Origin: an uncultured Porphyromonadaceae bacterium
GTDB lineage: Bacteria; Bacteroidota; Bacteroidia; Bacteroidales; Muribaculaceae
DNA: 10,129 nt
NCBI GenBank assembly: GCA_900550645.1
Contig: URTA01000076.1
Location: 1 to 10,129 of the forward strand
Direction: 5' to 3'
Part shown: piece by piece, positions 1 through 7,354 of the stretch
Layout: each line of letters starts with the position of its first letter
Position numbering within the stretch: position 1 is the first letter of the stretch
The notes under the pieces: model-generated
What the model saw: only the letters and a program-made list of their open reading frames with translations
The model's database searches: none
What the model was told of the DNA's origin: nothing
Made by a program: the position numbers and the translations under genes

Positions 1-92
1 GAAGAACTTGCGCCTCTTCAAAACCATTTACCCCAATTTTGATGCGGTTGCCCTGCCGACTCGCATGGCGGCGTTGGCAGTAAGCGAATATT
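1..92. other. left flank, edge of an unidentified neighbouring gene
   Basis: Two weak readings are possible and neither can be settled. On the minus strand an ATG at 27-25 opens a frame reading MVLKRRKFF off the window edge, and its codons mostly end in G or C like the rest of the window, so a divergent gene is possible. On the plus strand, frame 1 reads a short tail (EELAPLQNHLPQF) stopping at 40-42, but its codons are AT-rich at third positions, unlike the neighbours. No minus-strand copy of the TAnnTTTG promoter was seen. The rest of the stretch is the upstream part of the promoter for the gene at 114. Confidence 0.25.
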
Positions 93-104
93 TTGCTAAC
101 TTTG
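73..104 (+). promoter_or_regulatory. Bacteroidota-type promoter of the sugar-phosphate transferase gene
   Basis: The -7 element TAACTTTG lies at 97-104 and matches the known Bacteroidota consensus TAnnTTTG exactly. The -33 element is weaker: TTGG at 73-76 gives a 20-base spacer. Transcription should start around 109-111, only a few bases before the ATG at 114, so the mRNA would be nearly leaderless. Confidence 0.65.
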
Positions 105-113
105 CAGTTGCTT

Positions 114-1208
114 ATGCCGAGCGTGTATCTAAACATACTCACGTCGTTCATCGTGGGGACACTCTGCTCCGCCGTGCTGCTGCCGGTGATACTGAAGATT
201 GCCGTCAAGCGCAAGCTGTACGACAAGCCTGACAGCCGCAAGAACCACCGTGGCAACGTGCCTCGGCTGGGAGGCATGGCGTTCCTCCCCTCGCTGATGC
301 TGGGCATGCTGTGTTCGCTGGGCTTCGACCTGCTGCTCGGCTGCAAGGACGCTGTGGCTGTATATGCCGGCGATGTGCAGCAGATAACATTCTGCTTCAT
401 AGCCCTTTGCCTCATCTACGGAAGCGGCGTGGCGGACGACCTGTTCAGGCTGCGTTACCGCACCAAGTTCATGATACAGATCATCTGCGGCGTGCTGCTG
501 ATATGCGGGGGGCTGTGCATCGACACCTTCGGCGGCACTGCCGGGATAGGCACGCTGCCCGGGTACGTATCGTGGCCGTTCACCGTGCTGATGACAGTGT
601 TCATCGTCAACGCCTTCAACCTCATCGACGGCATCGACGGCCTGTGCACGATGCTCACGCAGCTCGCGATGCTCTCATACGGCATCATCTTCATCTGCGC
701 CGGCGACATATTCGGGGCTACTATATGCGCCGCCACCCTCGGCACTACGCTGCCGTTCCTGCGCTACAACATCGCCGGCAACCCTGCCCGCTGCGGCAAG
801 CTGTTCATGGGAGACACCGGCTCGATGACCCTCGGGCTGATATGCGCCGCCCTGGGCATGCGCGTCCTCGCGACAGACACCTCGGCAGCATTGGCCGGCA
901 CAAGCCCGGTTATCCTCGCCCTCGCACCGCTGCTGATACCCTGCTTCGACACCGTCAGGGTATACTTCGTGCGGCTGCGTGCGCACAAAAGCCCCTTCCT
1001 CCCTGACCGCAACCACATCCACCACCGGCTGCTCGACATGGGCATGAAGCCCCACTCCGCGCTCGCCGCGCTCGTCACCGCGTCTGCCCTGACAATAGCC
1101 GCCGACGCGCTGCTGTCGGCATGCCTCGACCTCAACATCGTGCTTGCCGCCGACGTGGCCGTTTGGATAGCCGCGACATCGCTGATACGCCGCTGCGGAA
1201 AGCGTTGA
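114..1208 (+). CDS. polyprenyl-phosphate GlcNAc/sugar-1-phosphate transferase, WecA/TagO-like (MraY family)
   Basis: This 364-residue integral membrane protein should transfer a sugar-1-phosphate, usually GlcNAc-1-phosphate from UDP-GlcNAc, to undecaprenyl phosphate on the cytoplasmic face of the inner membrane. That is the first step of a lipid-linked O-antigen, capsule or other glycan. Family motifs appear in order: KLYDKPDSRKNHRG near residues 34-47, the Asp pair D108-D109 in GVADDLF, NAFNLIDGIDG at 166-176, FMGDTGS at 231-237, and NHIHHR at 300-305. The HIHH signature separates WecA/TagO-type enzymes from MraY. About ten hydrophobic segments are visible. ATG 114 is chosen because it places the first membrane helix and the LYD motif at the usual distance from the N-terminus; a TTG at 93 in frame lies inside the promoter. 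It appears to be a single-gene unit: a new promoter follows at 1241. The sugar specificity cannot be read from sequence, so no symbol is given. Confidence 0.93.
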   Translation: MPSVYLNILTSFIVGTLCSAVLLPVILKIAVKRKLYDKPDSRKNHRGNVPRLGGMAFLPSLMLGMLCSLGFDLLLGCKDAVAVYAGDVQQITFCFIALCLIYGSGVADDLFRLRYRTKFMIQIICGVLLICGGLCIDTFGGTAGIGTLPGYVSWPFTVLMTVFIVNAFNLIDGIDGLCTMLTQLAMLSYGIIFICAGDIFGATICAATLGTTLPFLRYNIAGNPARCGKLFMGDTGSMTLGLICAALGMRVLATDTSAALAGTSPVILALAPLLIPCFDTVRVYFVRLRAHKSPFLPDRNHIHHRLLDMGMKPHSALAALVTASALTIAADALLSACLDLNIVLAADVAVWIAATSLIRRCGKR

Positions 1209-1240
1209 CACCGCCTGGACCGCGTTATTGGCACGTGCAT

Positions 1241-1271
1241 TTTGCGGGTTCGGGATATTTTCATAACTTTG
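1241..1271 (+). promoter_or_regulatory. promoter of the barrel protein-TonB receptor-HMA unit
   Basis: TTTG at 1241-1244 and TAACTTTG at 1264-1271 are separated by 19 bases, a near-ideal Bacteroidota -33/-7 pair. It is the best-matching promoter in the window. An 8-bp perfect palindrome, GCACGTGC at 1231-1238, ends two bases before the -33 box and is a possible operator site. Transcription would begin near 1277, leaving a leader of about 57 bases before ATG 1334. No clear terminator for the upstream gene is seen between 1209 and 1240. Confidence 0.8.
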
Positions 1272-1304
1272 CGGCTGTTACAGAGCCGTGCCTCGCACAC
1301 GGCT
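1272..1304 (+). promoter_or_regulatory. leader with two mutually exclusive hairpins
   Basis: CGGCT at 1272-1276 can pair with AGCCG at 1284-1288. The same central segment, extended to AGCCGTG (1284-1290), can instead pair perfectly over 7 bp with CACGGCT (1298-1304). The central strand cannot be in both stems, so the leader could switch between two folds. The second stem ends 29 bases before the ATG at 1334. The likely start of transcription near 1277 may trim the first stem, which weakens the switch idea. No match to a named riboswitch is recognised. Confidence 0.35.
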
Positions 1305-1333
1305 GCACATCACCCTTAACAGCACACATCATC

Positions 1334-2017
1334 ATGGACATACGCAACTTCAGATACATCCTGCCACTCGCAGCGGCAATGGCGGCGACAACCGCCTCCG
1401 CGCAGGAGTTCTTCGACACATCAGTGCCTGACGAACCGTTCGGGCTGGGTGTGCGCATCGGCCTCAACACCTCGGTCAACACCACAGACCTCAACATGCA
1501 CGACAACCTCTACAACCACAACTCGTGGGGGCTTGGCTTTGACGCGGGCGTGGTGGCAAACATCAACATACGCGACTACATCAGCATACAGCCGGGCTTC
1601 TTTTTCCAGAGCCGCAGCGGCGACTACGCATACATGTCGCTCGCCAACGGCGCGGAAGCGCAGTGGATGGGCATCTGCGGACACATCAGGCGTTACGCCT
1701 TCGACATACCGATACTCGCCTCGCTCCACTTCAACCTCGCCGAGTCCGTGCGCTGGAACGTCGAGCTGGGACCGTACTTCTCGTTCAACCTCAAGACCAA
1801 GTCCGACGGCACGTTCATCAAGTCTGACGAGACCGTGATGCCCGACCTGCGCCACAAGTCATTCGACTTCGGCTTCAAGATGGGCACAGGGCTGACCCTC
1901 TGGCAACGCTATGTGGTCGCCGTACACTACATGGCCGGCACTCGCGACGCTTGGAAAGACCCGTACATGGGCGGCAAGAACAAGGCTTGGACTTTCACCG
2001 TAGGATATGATTTCTGA
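1334..2017 (+). CDS. outer membrane beta-barrel protein (porin-family, OMP_b-brl type)
   Basis: This 227-residue protein starts with a clear Sec signal peptide: basic N-region with R4 and R7, hydrophobic core, and likely cleavage after A23 in ASA|QEF. The mature part alternates aromatic and polar residues in beta-strand style, is rich in Gly and Asn at turns, and ends in the aromatic residue F (FTVGYDF), as expected for substrates of the BAM machinery. Its length suggests an eight- to ten-stranded barrel of the kind common in Bacteroidota. No enzymatic motif is seen. The frame is open upstream to 1121, but ATG 1334 is the only start that gives a signal peptide, and it lies downstream of the promoter. 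Its stop overlaps the start of the TonB receptor by 11 bases, so the two are translated from one mRNA and are probably coupled. The function is unknown; an accessory outer-membrane role in the same uptake process is inference. Confidence 0.88.
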   Translation: MDIRNFRYILPLAAAMAATTASAQEFFDTSVPDEPFGLGVRIGLNTSVNTTDLNMHDNLYNHNSWGLGFDAGVVANINIRDYISIQPGFFFQSRSGDYAYMSLANGAEAQWMGICGHIRRYAFDIPILASLHFNLAESVRWNVELGPYFSFNLKTKSDGTFIKSDETVMPDLRHKSFDFGFKMGTGLTLWQRYVVAVHYMAGTRDAWKDPYMGGKNKAWTFTVGYDF

Positions 2018-4025
2018 CCTGCTGATGCTCGCGGCACTCGCCGCTGCCGCCGAACCCCCTGTGGAGATGCCAGACACCACGGACACGGAGCAGCTCGGCG
2101 AGATAGTCGTCTCCGCACGGCAGAAGAACATACACTACTCCGACGGCGTGGAGAACGCTTTCCGCATCAACCAGGGGGAGCTGTTCCGCGCCGCGTGCTG
2201 CAACCTGGGCGAGAGCTTCGTCACCAACCCCTCTGTTGACGTGTCGTACGACGACGCTGCCACCGGAGCCAGGCAGATCAAGCTGCTCGGACTTTCTGGC
2301 GCGTACATACAGATGCTCACCGAGAACCTCCCAAACTACCGGGGCATCGCCACGCCCTACTCGCTGGGCTACGTCCCCGGCACATGGATGCAGAGCATAC
2401 AGGTCTCCAAGGGGTGCGCATCTGTCAAGAACGGATACGAGTCCATCACCGGGCAGACCAACATCGAGTTTCTCAAGCCGCAGGGCGACGAGCAGCTCAT
2501 ATTCAACGCCTACGGCGACAGCAAGCTCGGATTTGAGGCAAACGCCGGCGGCAACATACACATCACCGACAAGCTATCCACCCTCGTGCTGGCGCACTGG
2601 GAGGATGACCTCAAGAGCTTCGACCACAACCATGACGGTTTCGAGGACACGCCCCGCGTGCGGCAGGTGCATGCCATGAACCGCTGGGGGTATTTCTCCG
2701 ACAAGGACATATTCCAGGCCGGATTCTCATACCTCAACGAGAAGCGAACCAGCGGCCAGCTCGAACACTCGCACGGCAGCGAGACCACACACGACGCGCC
2801 GCTATACACAATAGGCATCGTCGCCAACCGCTACAACCTGTTCGCCAAGAACGCCTTCATCCTAAACAAGGACAACAACGCCAACATAGCCGTAATGGGC
2901 AACGCCTCGCTGCACAGCCAGGACGCGCACTACGGGCTGCGGCGATATGACGCCGACCAGCGCAGCGGATACCTGTCTGCGATGTACGAGAGCGACTTCG
3001 GCCAGCACAACAAGTTCTCCGCCGGCATCAGCATCAACCATGACCGCCTGACGCAGGACGTGCGCATGGCCCACGATGCCTCACTGCCCCTCTCTCGCAT
3101 CAGCGAGGAGGAGACCTCCGCTGGAGTGTATGCGCAGTACACCTACCTGCTCGCCGACCGCCTCACCGCCATGGCTGGGCTGCGTGCCGACCACAGCAAC
3201 CGCCACGGCTGGTTCGTAACGCCGCGTGCGCACATCAAGTACGAGCCGCTGCAAGGCCTCTCGCTGCGTGCAAGCGCCGGCAAGGGCTACCGCCACGTCT
3301 TCGCACTCGCCGAGAACAGCCACCTCCTCGCTGCCGGCCGTCCACTCGTCATCAGCAGCGACCTGCCGCAGGAAGAAGCGTGGAACTACGGCGTGAGCAT
3401 AATGTGGAAGACCGAAGTGTTCACACGTCCCCTCACCCTCACCGCCGAATACTACTACACCGACTTCAGCCGCCGCGTCATAGTCGATTACGACACCGAC
3501 ACCAGCCAGATAGCTGTCTGCGGCGTGGACGGCAAGTCATACTCGCACAACTTCCAGGTCGAAGCGACATTCTCCCCCATGCGAGGGCTTACCATGACCG
3601 GCGCATGGCGGTACAACGACGTGAAAGCCACCTACGGCGGAGTGCTGCGCACACAGCCCCTCACCAACCGCTACAAGGGACTGCTCACCGTAGGCTACGT
3701 CACGCCTCTCGAACTCTGGCACTTCGACATAACGGCGCAGTTCAACGGCGGAGGACGCATGCCCGACCCGATGCGCGACGATGCCGGCAACCCGCTCTGG
3801 GACACGCATTTCCACAGCTTCGCGCAGCTCTCGGCACAGGTGACACGCGACTTCCGAGGCTTCTCCGTATACATAGGAGGCGAGAACCTGACAGGCTTCC
3901 GCCAGAAACAGACCATAATCAACGCCGCCGACCCATGGAGCAGCACATTCGACCCCACAATGGTATGGGGACCCGTGCACGGCCCGATGATATACGCCGG
4001 TGTGCGCATCAACCTAAGCAAATAA
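2007..4025 (+). CDS. TonB-dependent outer membrane receptor, putative metal or metallophore transporter
   Basis: This 672-residue protein has a plug domain from about residue 30 to 145 (GEIVVSARQ at the start, IQVSKG and NGYESITGQ near the end) followed by a long beta-barrel. It should import a substrate through the outer membrane using TonB-ExbB-ExbD energy. The plug contains a vicinal Cys pair at C64-C65. The barrel carries a DxNxDGxxD calcium-loop-like motif at 206-214 (DHNHDGFED) and a His-rich stretch beginning at H254 (HSHGSETTH). Family relatives in Bacteroidota often carry an N-terminal carboxypeptidase-regulatory-like domain; none is present here. The start is fixed by an in-frame stop at 2001-2003, giving a signal peptide (MISDLLMLAALAAAA) with no basic residue, which is atypical. 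The C-terminus (GVRINLSK) lacks the usual final aromatic. The HMA gene 14 bases downstream suggests a metal substrate, but which metal is unknown. Confidence 0.92.
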   Translation: MISDLLMLAALAAAAEPPVEMPDTTDTEQLGEIVVSARQKNIHYSDGVENAFRINQGELFRAACCNLGESFVTNPSVDVSYDDAATGARQIKLLGLSGAYIQMLTENLPNYRGIATPYSLGYVPGTWMQSIQVSKGCASVKNGYESITGQTNIEFLKPQGDEQLIFNAYGDSKLGFEANAGGNIHITDKLSTLVLAHWEDDLKSFDHNHDGFEDTPRVRQVHAMNRWGYFSDKDIFQAGFSYLNEKRTSGQLEHSHGSETTHDAPLYTIGIVANRYNLFAKNAFILNKDNNANIAVMGNASLHSQDAHYGLRRYDADQRSGYLSAMYESDFGQHNKFSAGISINHDRLTQDVRMAHDASLPLSRISEEETSAGVYAQYTYLLADRLTAMAGLRADHSNRHGWFVTPRAHIKYEPLQGLSLRASAGKGYRHVFALAENSHLLAAGRPLVISSDLPQEEAWNYGVSIMWKTEVFTRPLTLTAEYYYTDFSRRVIVDYDTDTSQIAVCGVDGKSYSHNFQVEATFSPMRGLTMTGAWRYNDVKATYGGVLRTQPLTNRYKGLLTVGYVTPLELWHFDITAQFNGGGRMPDPMRDDAGNPLWDTHFHSFAQLSAQVTRDFRGFSVYIGGENLTGFRQKQTIINAADPWSSTFDPTMVWGPVHGPMIYAGVRINLSK

Positions 4026-4039
4026 ACACACACGACGAC

Positions 4040-4384
4040 ATGAAAGCAAACAGAATAGCAGCCGCCCTTGCGGCACTGGCACTGGCAGCGTCAGCCTACG
4101 CCAAGGACATACAGAAGCTCGTCCTCACCCCCGAGCCGCAGATGCACTGCGCCTCATGCGAGAACCGCATCAAGAAGGCTCTCAAGTTCGAGAAAGGGGT
4201 CAAGGACATCGCCACCGACCTCGACGAGCAGACAGTCACCATAACCTACGACGCAGACAAGACCACCCCCGAGAAGCTGCAGAAGGCACTCGAGAAGGAA
4301 GGCTACGCCACAGAGCAAGTCTGCGAGCAGCCACAGGAACAGCCCGCCGAGCAGCAAGCCGAAGAACAGCCCGGGCAGCAGTAA
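4040..4384 (+). CDS. secreted heavy-metal-associated (HMA) domain protein
   Basis: This small protein of 114 residues has a Sec signal peptide (residues 1-21, cut after AYA) and one HMA/MerP-like ferredoxin-fold domain from about 24 to 92. The metal-binding loop reads MHCASC, with ligands C37 and C40. A third cysteine, C95, follows the domain and opens a low-complexity tail of Glu, Gln and Pro to the C-terminus. The likely role is binding and handing over a soft metal such as Cu(I), Zn or Hg in the periplasm; no charge or motif distinguishes these. It is the last gene of the unit and follows the TonB receptor by 14 bases. ATG 4040 is chosen because it gives the signal peptide and sits after an A/C-rich leader; the same frame is open far upstream through the receptor gene by chance. 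It is not lipid-anchored, since no lipobox is present. Confidence 0.88.
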   Translation: MKANRIAAALAALALAASAYAKDIQKLVLTPEPQMHCASCENRIKKALKFEKGVKDIATDLDEQTVTITYDADKTTPEKLQKALEKEGYATEQVCEQPQEQPAEQQAEEQPGQQ

Positions 4385-4385
4385 C

Positions 4386-4421
4386 CTCCGAGTTCTCCGA
4401 GTACTCCGAACACTCCGAGTG
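4386..4421 (+). repeat. four-unit 9-bp tandem repeat
   Basis: Four head-to-tail units follow the HMA stop codon directly: CTCCGAGTT, CTCCGAGTA, CTCCGAACA and CTCCGAGTG. The CTCCGA core is invariant and the last three bases vary. In the +1 frame relative to the HMA gene the array would read Ser-Glu-(Phe/Tyr/His) units. It includes one short palindrome, GAGTACTC (4399-4406). It has no terminator shape of its own. Origin by replication slippage is the simplest view. Confidence 0.7.
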
Positions 4422-4443
4422 AGAAAAATGCGATTTTATTGCG

Positions 4444-4458
4444 CTGACGTTTCGTCAG
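4444..4458 (+). promoter_or_regulatory. perfect inverted repeat overlapping the glyQS -33 region
   Basis: CTGACG and CGTCAG form 6-bp perfect arms around TTT. The right arm and loop cover the -33 position of the glyQS promoter, so it could be an operator. Alternatively it is a short terminator for the upstream unit, since a T-rich run (4466-4471) follows after a seven-base gap; that spacing is poor for an intrinsic terminator. No other terminator is seen between 4385 and 4541. Confidence 0.45.
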
Positions 4459-4481
4459 GTGCGTACTTTTTCGTAACTTTG
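4451..4481 (+). promoter_or_regulatory. promoter of the glyQS operon
   Basis: TAACTTTG at 4474-4481 is an exact -7 element. A 19-base spacer places the -33 element at TTCG (4451-4454), one base off TTTG. Transcription would begin near 4487, giving a leader of about 55 bases before ATG 4541. The leader contains no strong hairpin and no recognisable T-box. Confidence 0.75.
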
Positions 4482-4540
4482 CGCTATATTGTGGCATCGC
4501 GACCGCGCATTTGCCCGCACAGCCGCAAAAAACAGACAAC

Positions 4541-6085
4541 ATGGCAAAACAGGAAGATGTATTCAAGACAATAGTCGCCCACGCCAAGGAGTACGGCTTC
4601 GTATTCCAGTCGAGCGAACTATATGACGGACTTTCAGCCGTTTACGACTACGGACAGAACGGCGTTGAGCTGAAGAACAACATAAAGCGTTACTGGTGGG
4701 AGGCGATGACAATGCTCCACGACAACATCGTCGGCATCGACTCCGCAATTTTCATGCACCCCACTATCTGGAAAGCGTCGGGACACGTCGATGCCTTCAA
4801 CGACCCGCTCATCGACAACAAGGACTCCAAGAAGCGTTACCGCGCAGACGTGCTTATCGAAGACGCGATAGCCAAGTTTGACGAGAAGATTGACAAGGAG
4901 GTCGCAAAGGCCCGCAAGCGGTTCGGAGACTCGTTTGACGAGGCGATGTTCCGCCAGACCAACCCCCGTGTCCTCGACCACGCACGCAAGCGCGACGAGC
5001 TGCACGAGCGGTTCGCAAAGGCCATGAACGACAGCGACCTGCCCGAACTCAAGCAGATTATCCTCGACTACGAGATAGTTGACCCCATAAGCGGCACGCG
5101 CAACTGGACCGATGTGCGCCAGTTCAACCTCATGTTCAAGACCGAGATGGGCTCAACCGCCGACGGAGCAATGGACGTGTACCTGCGCCCCGAGACGGCA
5201 CAGGGCATTTTCGTCAACTACCTCAACGTCCAGAAGACAGGCCGCATGCGCATACCATTCGGCATCGCACAGATAGGCAAGGCTTTCCGCAACGAGATTG
5301 TCGCACGCCAGTTCATATTCCGCATGCGCGAGTTCGAGCAGATGGAGATGCAGTTCTTCGTCCGCCCCGGCACTGAAATGGAGTACTTCGACTACTGGCG
5401 GCGCACGCGCCTCGAGTGGCACAAGGCTCTCGGCCTGGGCGACGACAAGTACCGTTACCACGACCACGAGAAACTCGCCCACTACGCCAACGCAGCCACC
5501 GACATCGAGTTCCGCATGCCCTTCGGCTTCAAGGAGGTAGAGGGGATACACTCGCGCACCGACTTCGACCTGTCGCAGCACGAGAAGTTCTCCGGCAAGA
5601 AGATACAGTACTTCGACCCCGAGCTGGGCGAGAGCTACACCCCCTACGTCATCGAGACATCAATAGGCGTAGACCGTATGTTCCTCACCGTGCTGTGCAG
5701 CAGCTACGAGGAGCAGCAGCTCGAGGGCGGCGACAAGCGCGTAGTCCTGCACTTCCCCCCTGCCATCGCCCCGGTCAAATGCGCCGTGCTGCCGCTGGTC
5801 AAGAAGGACGGACTGCCCGAGAAGGCTCGCGAGATACAGCACCGCCTACGCTTCGACTTCACATGCCAGTACGACGAGAAAGACTCCATAGGCAAGCGTT
5901 ACCGCCGACAGGACGCAATAGGCACGCCCTTCTGCATCACCGTTGACCACCAGACACTCGACGACGGCACAGTCACACTGCGCCACCGCGACAGCATGGA
6001 GCAGCAGCGCGTCGCCGTCAGCCAGCTCGAGACAATACTCTCCGAGCAGGTCAGCCTAAACTCGCTGCTCAAGAAACTCCTCTGA
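4541..6085 (+). CDS. glyQS: glycine--tRNA ligase, single-chain dimeric type
   Basis: This 514-residue class II aminoacyl-tRNA synthetase attaches glycine to tRNA-Gly in the cytoplasm. It is of the alpha2 (archaeal/eukaryote-like) type used by Bacteroidota, not the alpha2-beta2 type of Escherichia coli. The catalytic core shows RPETAQGIF (E218), class II motif 2 with FRNE at 249-252 followed by RMREFEQMEMQFF, and motif 3 IETSIGVDR at 371-379. The C-terminal anticodon-binding domain covers about residues 405-505 (PPAIAPVKCAVLPL to the end). Length is normal and no motif is missing. ATG 4541 (MAKQEDVFK) is chosen over an in-frame upstream TTG at 4511 because it begins the conserved N-terminus and is preceded by the A-rich stretch typical of Bacteroidota starts. 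The three following genes are close and have no promoter of their own, so they probably depend on this one. Confidence 0.97.
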   Translation: MAKQEDVFKTIVAHAKEYGFVFQSSELYDGLSAVYDYGQNGVELKNNIKRYWWEAMTMLHDNIVGIDSAIFMHPTIWKASGHVDAFNDPLIDNKDSKKRYRADVLIEDAIAKFDEKIDKEVAKARKRFGDSFDEAMFRQTNPRVLDHARKRDELHERFAKAMNDSDLPELKQIILDYEIVDPISGTRNWTDVRQFNLMFKTEMGSTADGAMDVYLRPETAQGIFVNYLNVQKTGRMRIPFGIAQIGKAFRNEIVARQFIFRMREFEQMEMQFFVRPGTEMEYFDYWRRTRLEWHKALGLGDDKYRYHDHEKLAHYANAATDIEFRMPFGFKEVEGIHSRTDFDLSQHEKFSGKKIQYFDPELGESYTPYVIETSIGVDRMFLTVLCSSYEEQQLEGGDKRVVLHFPPAIAPVKCAVLPLVKKDGLPEKAREIQHRLRFDFTCQYDEKDSIGKRYRRQDAIGTPFCITVDHQTLDDGTVTLRHRDSMEQQRVAVSQLETILSEQVSLNSLLKKLL

Positions 6086-6120
6086 TTACCAACTCTCTAA
6101 CCTCATAACAAACGACAGAG

Positions 6121-6711
6121 ATGAAAAGACTCCGCAAACTGATGATGATGCTCGCCGTGCTGACGCTATCGGCATCATTCCTCACATCGTGCAACTACAA
6201 CGACCTGACCGAAAAGGAGCAGAAAGTGGAACAGCAATGGGCGCAGGTGCAGAACGTCTACCAGCGACGCGCCGACCTCATACCCAACCTCGTCAGCACC
6301 GTCAAGGGATATGCAGCCCACGAGAGCCAGACCCTCGAGGCAGTCGTCAACGCACGCGCCAAGGCCACGCAGATCACCGTAGACCCCTCGACGCTCGACG
6401 AGGAGCAAATCAAGAAGTTCCAGCAGGCGCAGGGCGAACTCTCCTCCGCGCTCGGGCGGCTAATGGCTGTCACCGAGGCGTACCCCGACCTGAAAGCCAA
6501 CGAGAACTTCCTTAGCCTCCAAGACCAGCTCGAAGGCACGGAAAACCGCATCGCCGTGGAGCGAAAACGCTACACCGAGGCCGTAATGGACTACAACACA
6601 GCCATCAAGAAATTCCCCACCGTGATATACGCCTCATGGTTCGGATTTGAGGCAAAGCCGCAGTTCCAGGCCGACGAGAGCGCACAGAAAGCCCCTGAAG
6701 TGAAATTCTGA
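6121..6711 (+). CDS. lemA: LemA family lipoprotein
   Basis: This 196-residue protein matches the LemA family along its length, with NLVSTVKGYAAHE near residues 60-72, a run of long helices, and AYPDLKANENFLSLQDQL followed by TENRIAVERKRYTEAV and KKFPTVIY. LemA proteins are helical-bundle envelope proteins of poorly defined function. The N-terminus has a basic start (MKRLRK), a hydrophobic core and a lipobox LTSC, so C24 should be lipidated. The residues after the cysteine (NYNDLTE) do not form a strong surface-export signal. In many Bacteroidota lemA sits beside genes for TPM-domain membrane proteins; none is present here. It starts 35 bases after the glyQS stop with no promoter between, and the FKBP-type gene follows 21 bases later. 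The start at 6121 follows an A-rich leader and gives the lipoprotein signal. Confidence 0.93.
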   Translation: MKRLRKLMMMLAVLTLSASFLTSCNYNDLTEKEQKVEQQWAQVQNVYQRRADLIPNLVSTVKGYAAHESQTLEAVVNARAKATQITVDPSTLDEEQIKKFQQAQGELSSALGRLMAVTEAYPDLKANENFLSLQDQLEGTENRIAVERKRYTEAVMDYNTAIKKFPTVIYASWFGFEAKPQFQADESAQKAPEVKF

Positions 6712-6732
6712 CGCATTTACGCACATCGACAG

Positions 6733-7320
6733 ATGACATCCGCACACAACAGACACAGCATGCGCAGCCGGGTTTTAGCAGCCCCGGCTGTCGCCGCTTT
6801 CCTCCTCCTTCCCGCCCTCGCCTCCTGCATCAAGGACAACGAAGTGGACTACACGCAGTGGAAAGCCGACAACGAGCAGTACGTCAGCGAGCAGCAGCAG
6901 CGCACCGCCGAGGACGGCACGCCATACTACGAGCAGCTCACCGTCGATTGGCTGCCGGGCGTGACCGTGCTGGTACACTGGCACAAACGCCCCGCCGACC
7001 ACGACAGGGTGATGAAGCCCCTCGACAACTCGACCGTTGACATCAAGTACGCCGGACGCCTATACGACCAGACAGCATTTGACGACTCATACTCACGCAC
7101 AACATACGGCGACAGCATATACCGATGCCGCCCCAACCAGATGGTGCGCGGATTCTGGGCAACGCTAACGCAAATGGTCCCCGGCGATTCCGTCACAGTC
7201 GTGATACCTGCCATTGCAGCATACGGCGTGAGCGGAAACGGCTCGACAATAAAGCCGTACTCCGCACTCGAGTTCGACATCATGATGAAGCGCGTAGTCT
7301 CATACGAGACACCGAGCTGA
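6733..7320 (+). CDS. FKBP-type peptidyl-prolyl cis-trans isomerase lipoprotein
   Basis: This 195-residue exported protein carries one FKBP domain from about residue 98 to 190 and should catalyse cis-trans isomerisation of prolyl bonds, or act as a chaperone, in the envelope. By alignment to FKBP12 from memory, pocket residues are kept as Y106, F116, D117, V138, Y164 and F181, while the floor tryptophan (W59) is replaced by F141, a tolerated change in other FKBPs. The lipobox LASC puts the lipidated cysteine at C32. The residues after it (IKDNEVD) are acidic and resemble the surface-export signal described for Bacteroidota lipoproteins. The start is uncertain: ATG 6733 is listed, but ATG 6760 (MRSRVLAAP) would give a more usual 23-residue signal peptide. 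Residues 33-97 form a charged linker region with no recognised domain. It lies in the glyQS operon between lemA and the peptidase. A gldI-like role was considered, but nothing specific supports it. Confidence 0.87.
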   Translation: MTSAHNRHSMRSRVLAAPAVAAFLLLPALASCIKDNEVDYTQWKADNEQYVSEQQQRTAEDGTPYYEQLTVDWLPGVTVLVHWHKRPADHDRVMKPLDNSTVDIKYAGRLYDQTAFDDSYSRTTYGDSIYRCRPNQMVRGFWATLTQMVPGDSVTVVIPAIAAYGVSGNGSTIKPYSALEFDIMMKRVVSYETPS

Positions 7321-7354
7321 CGACAAACTACATAAACCTGACATACACACGATA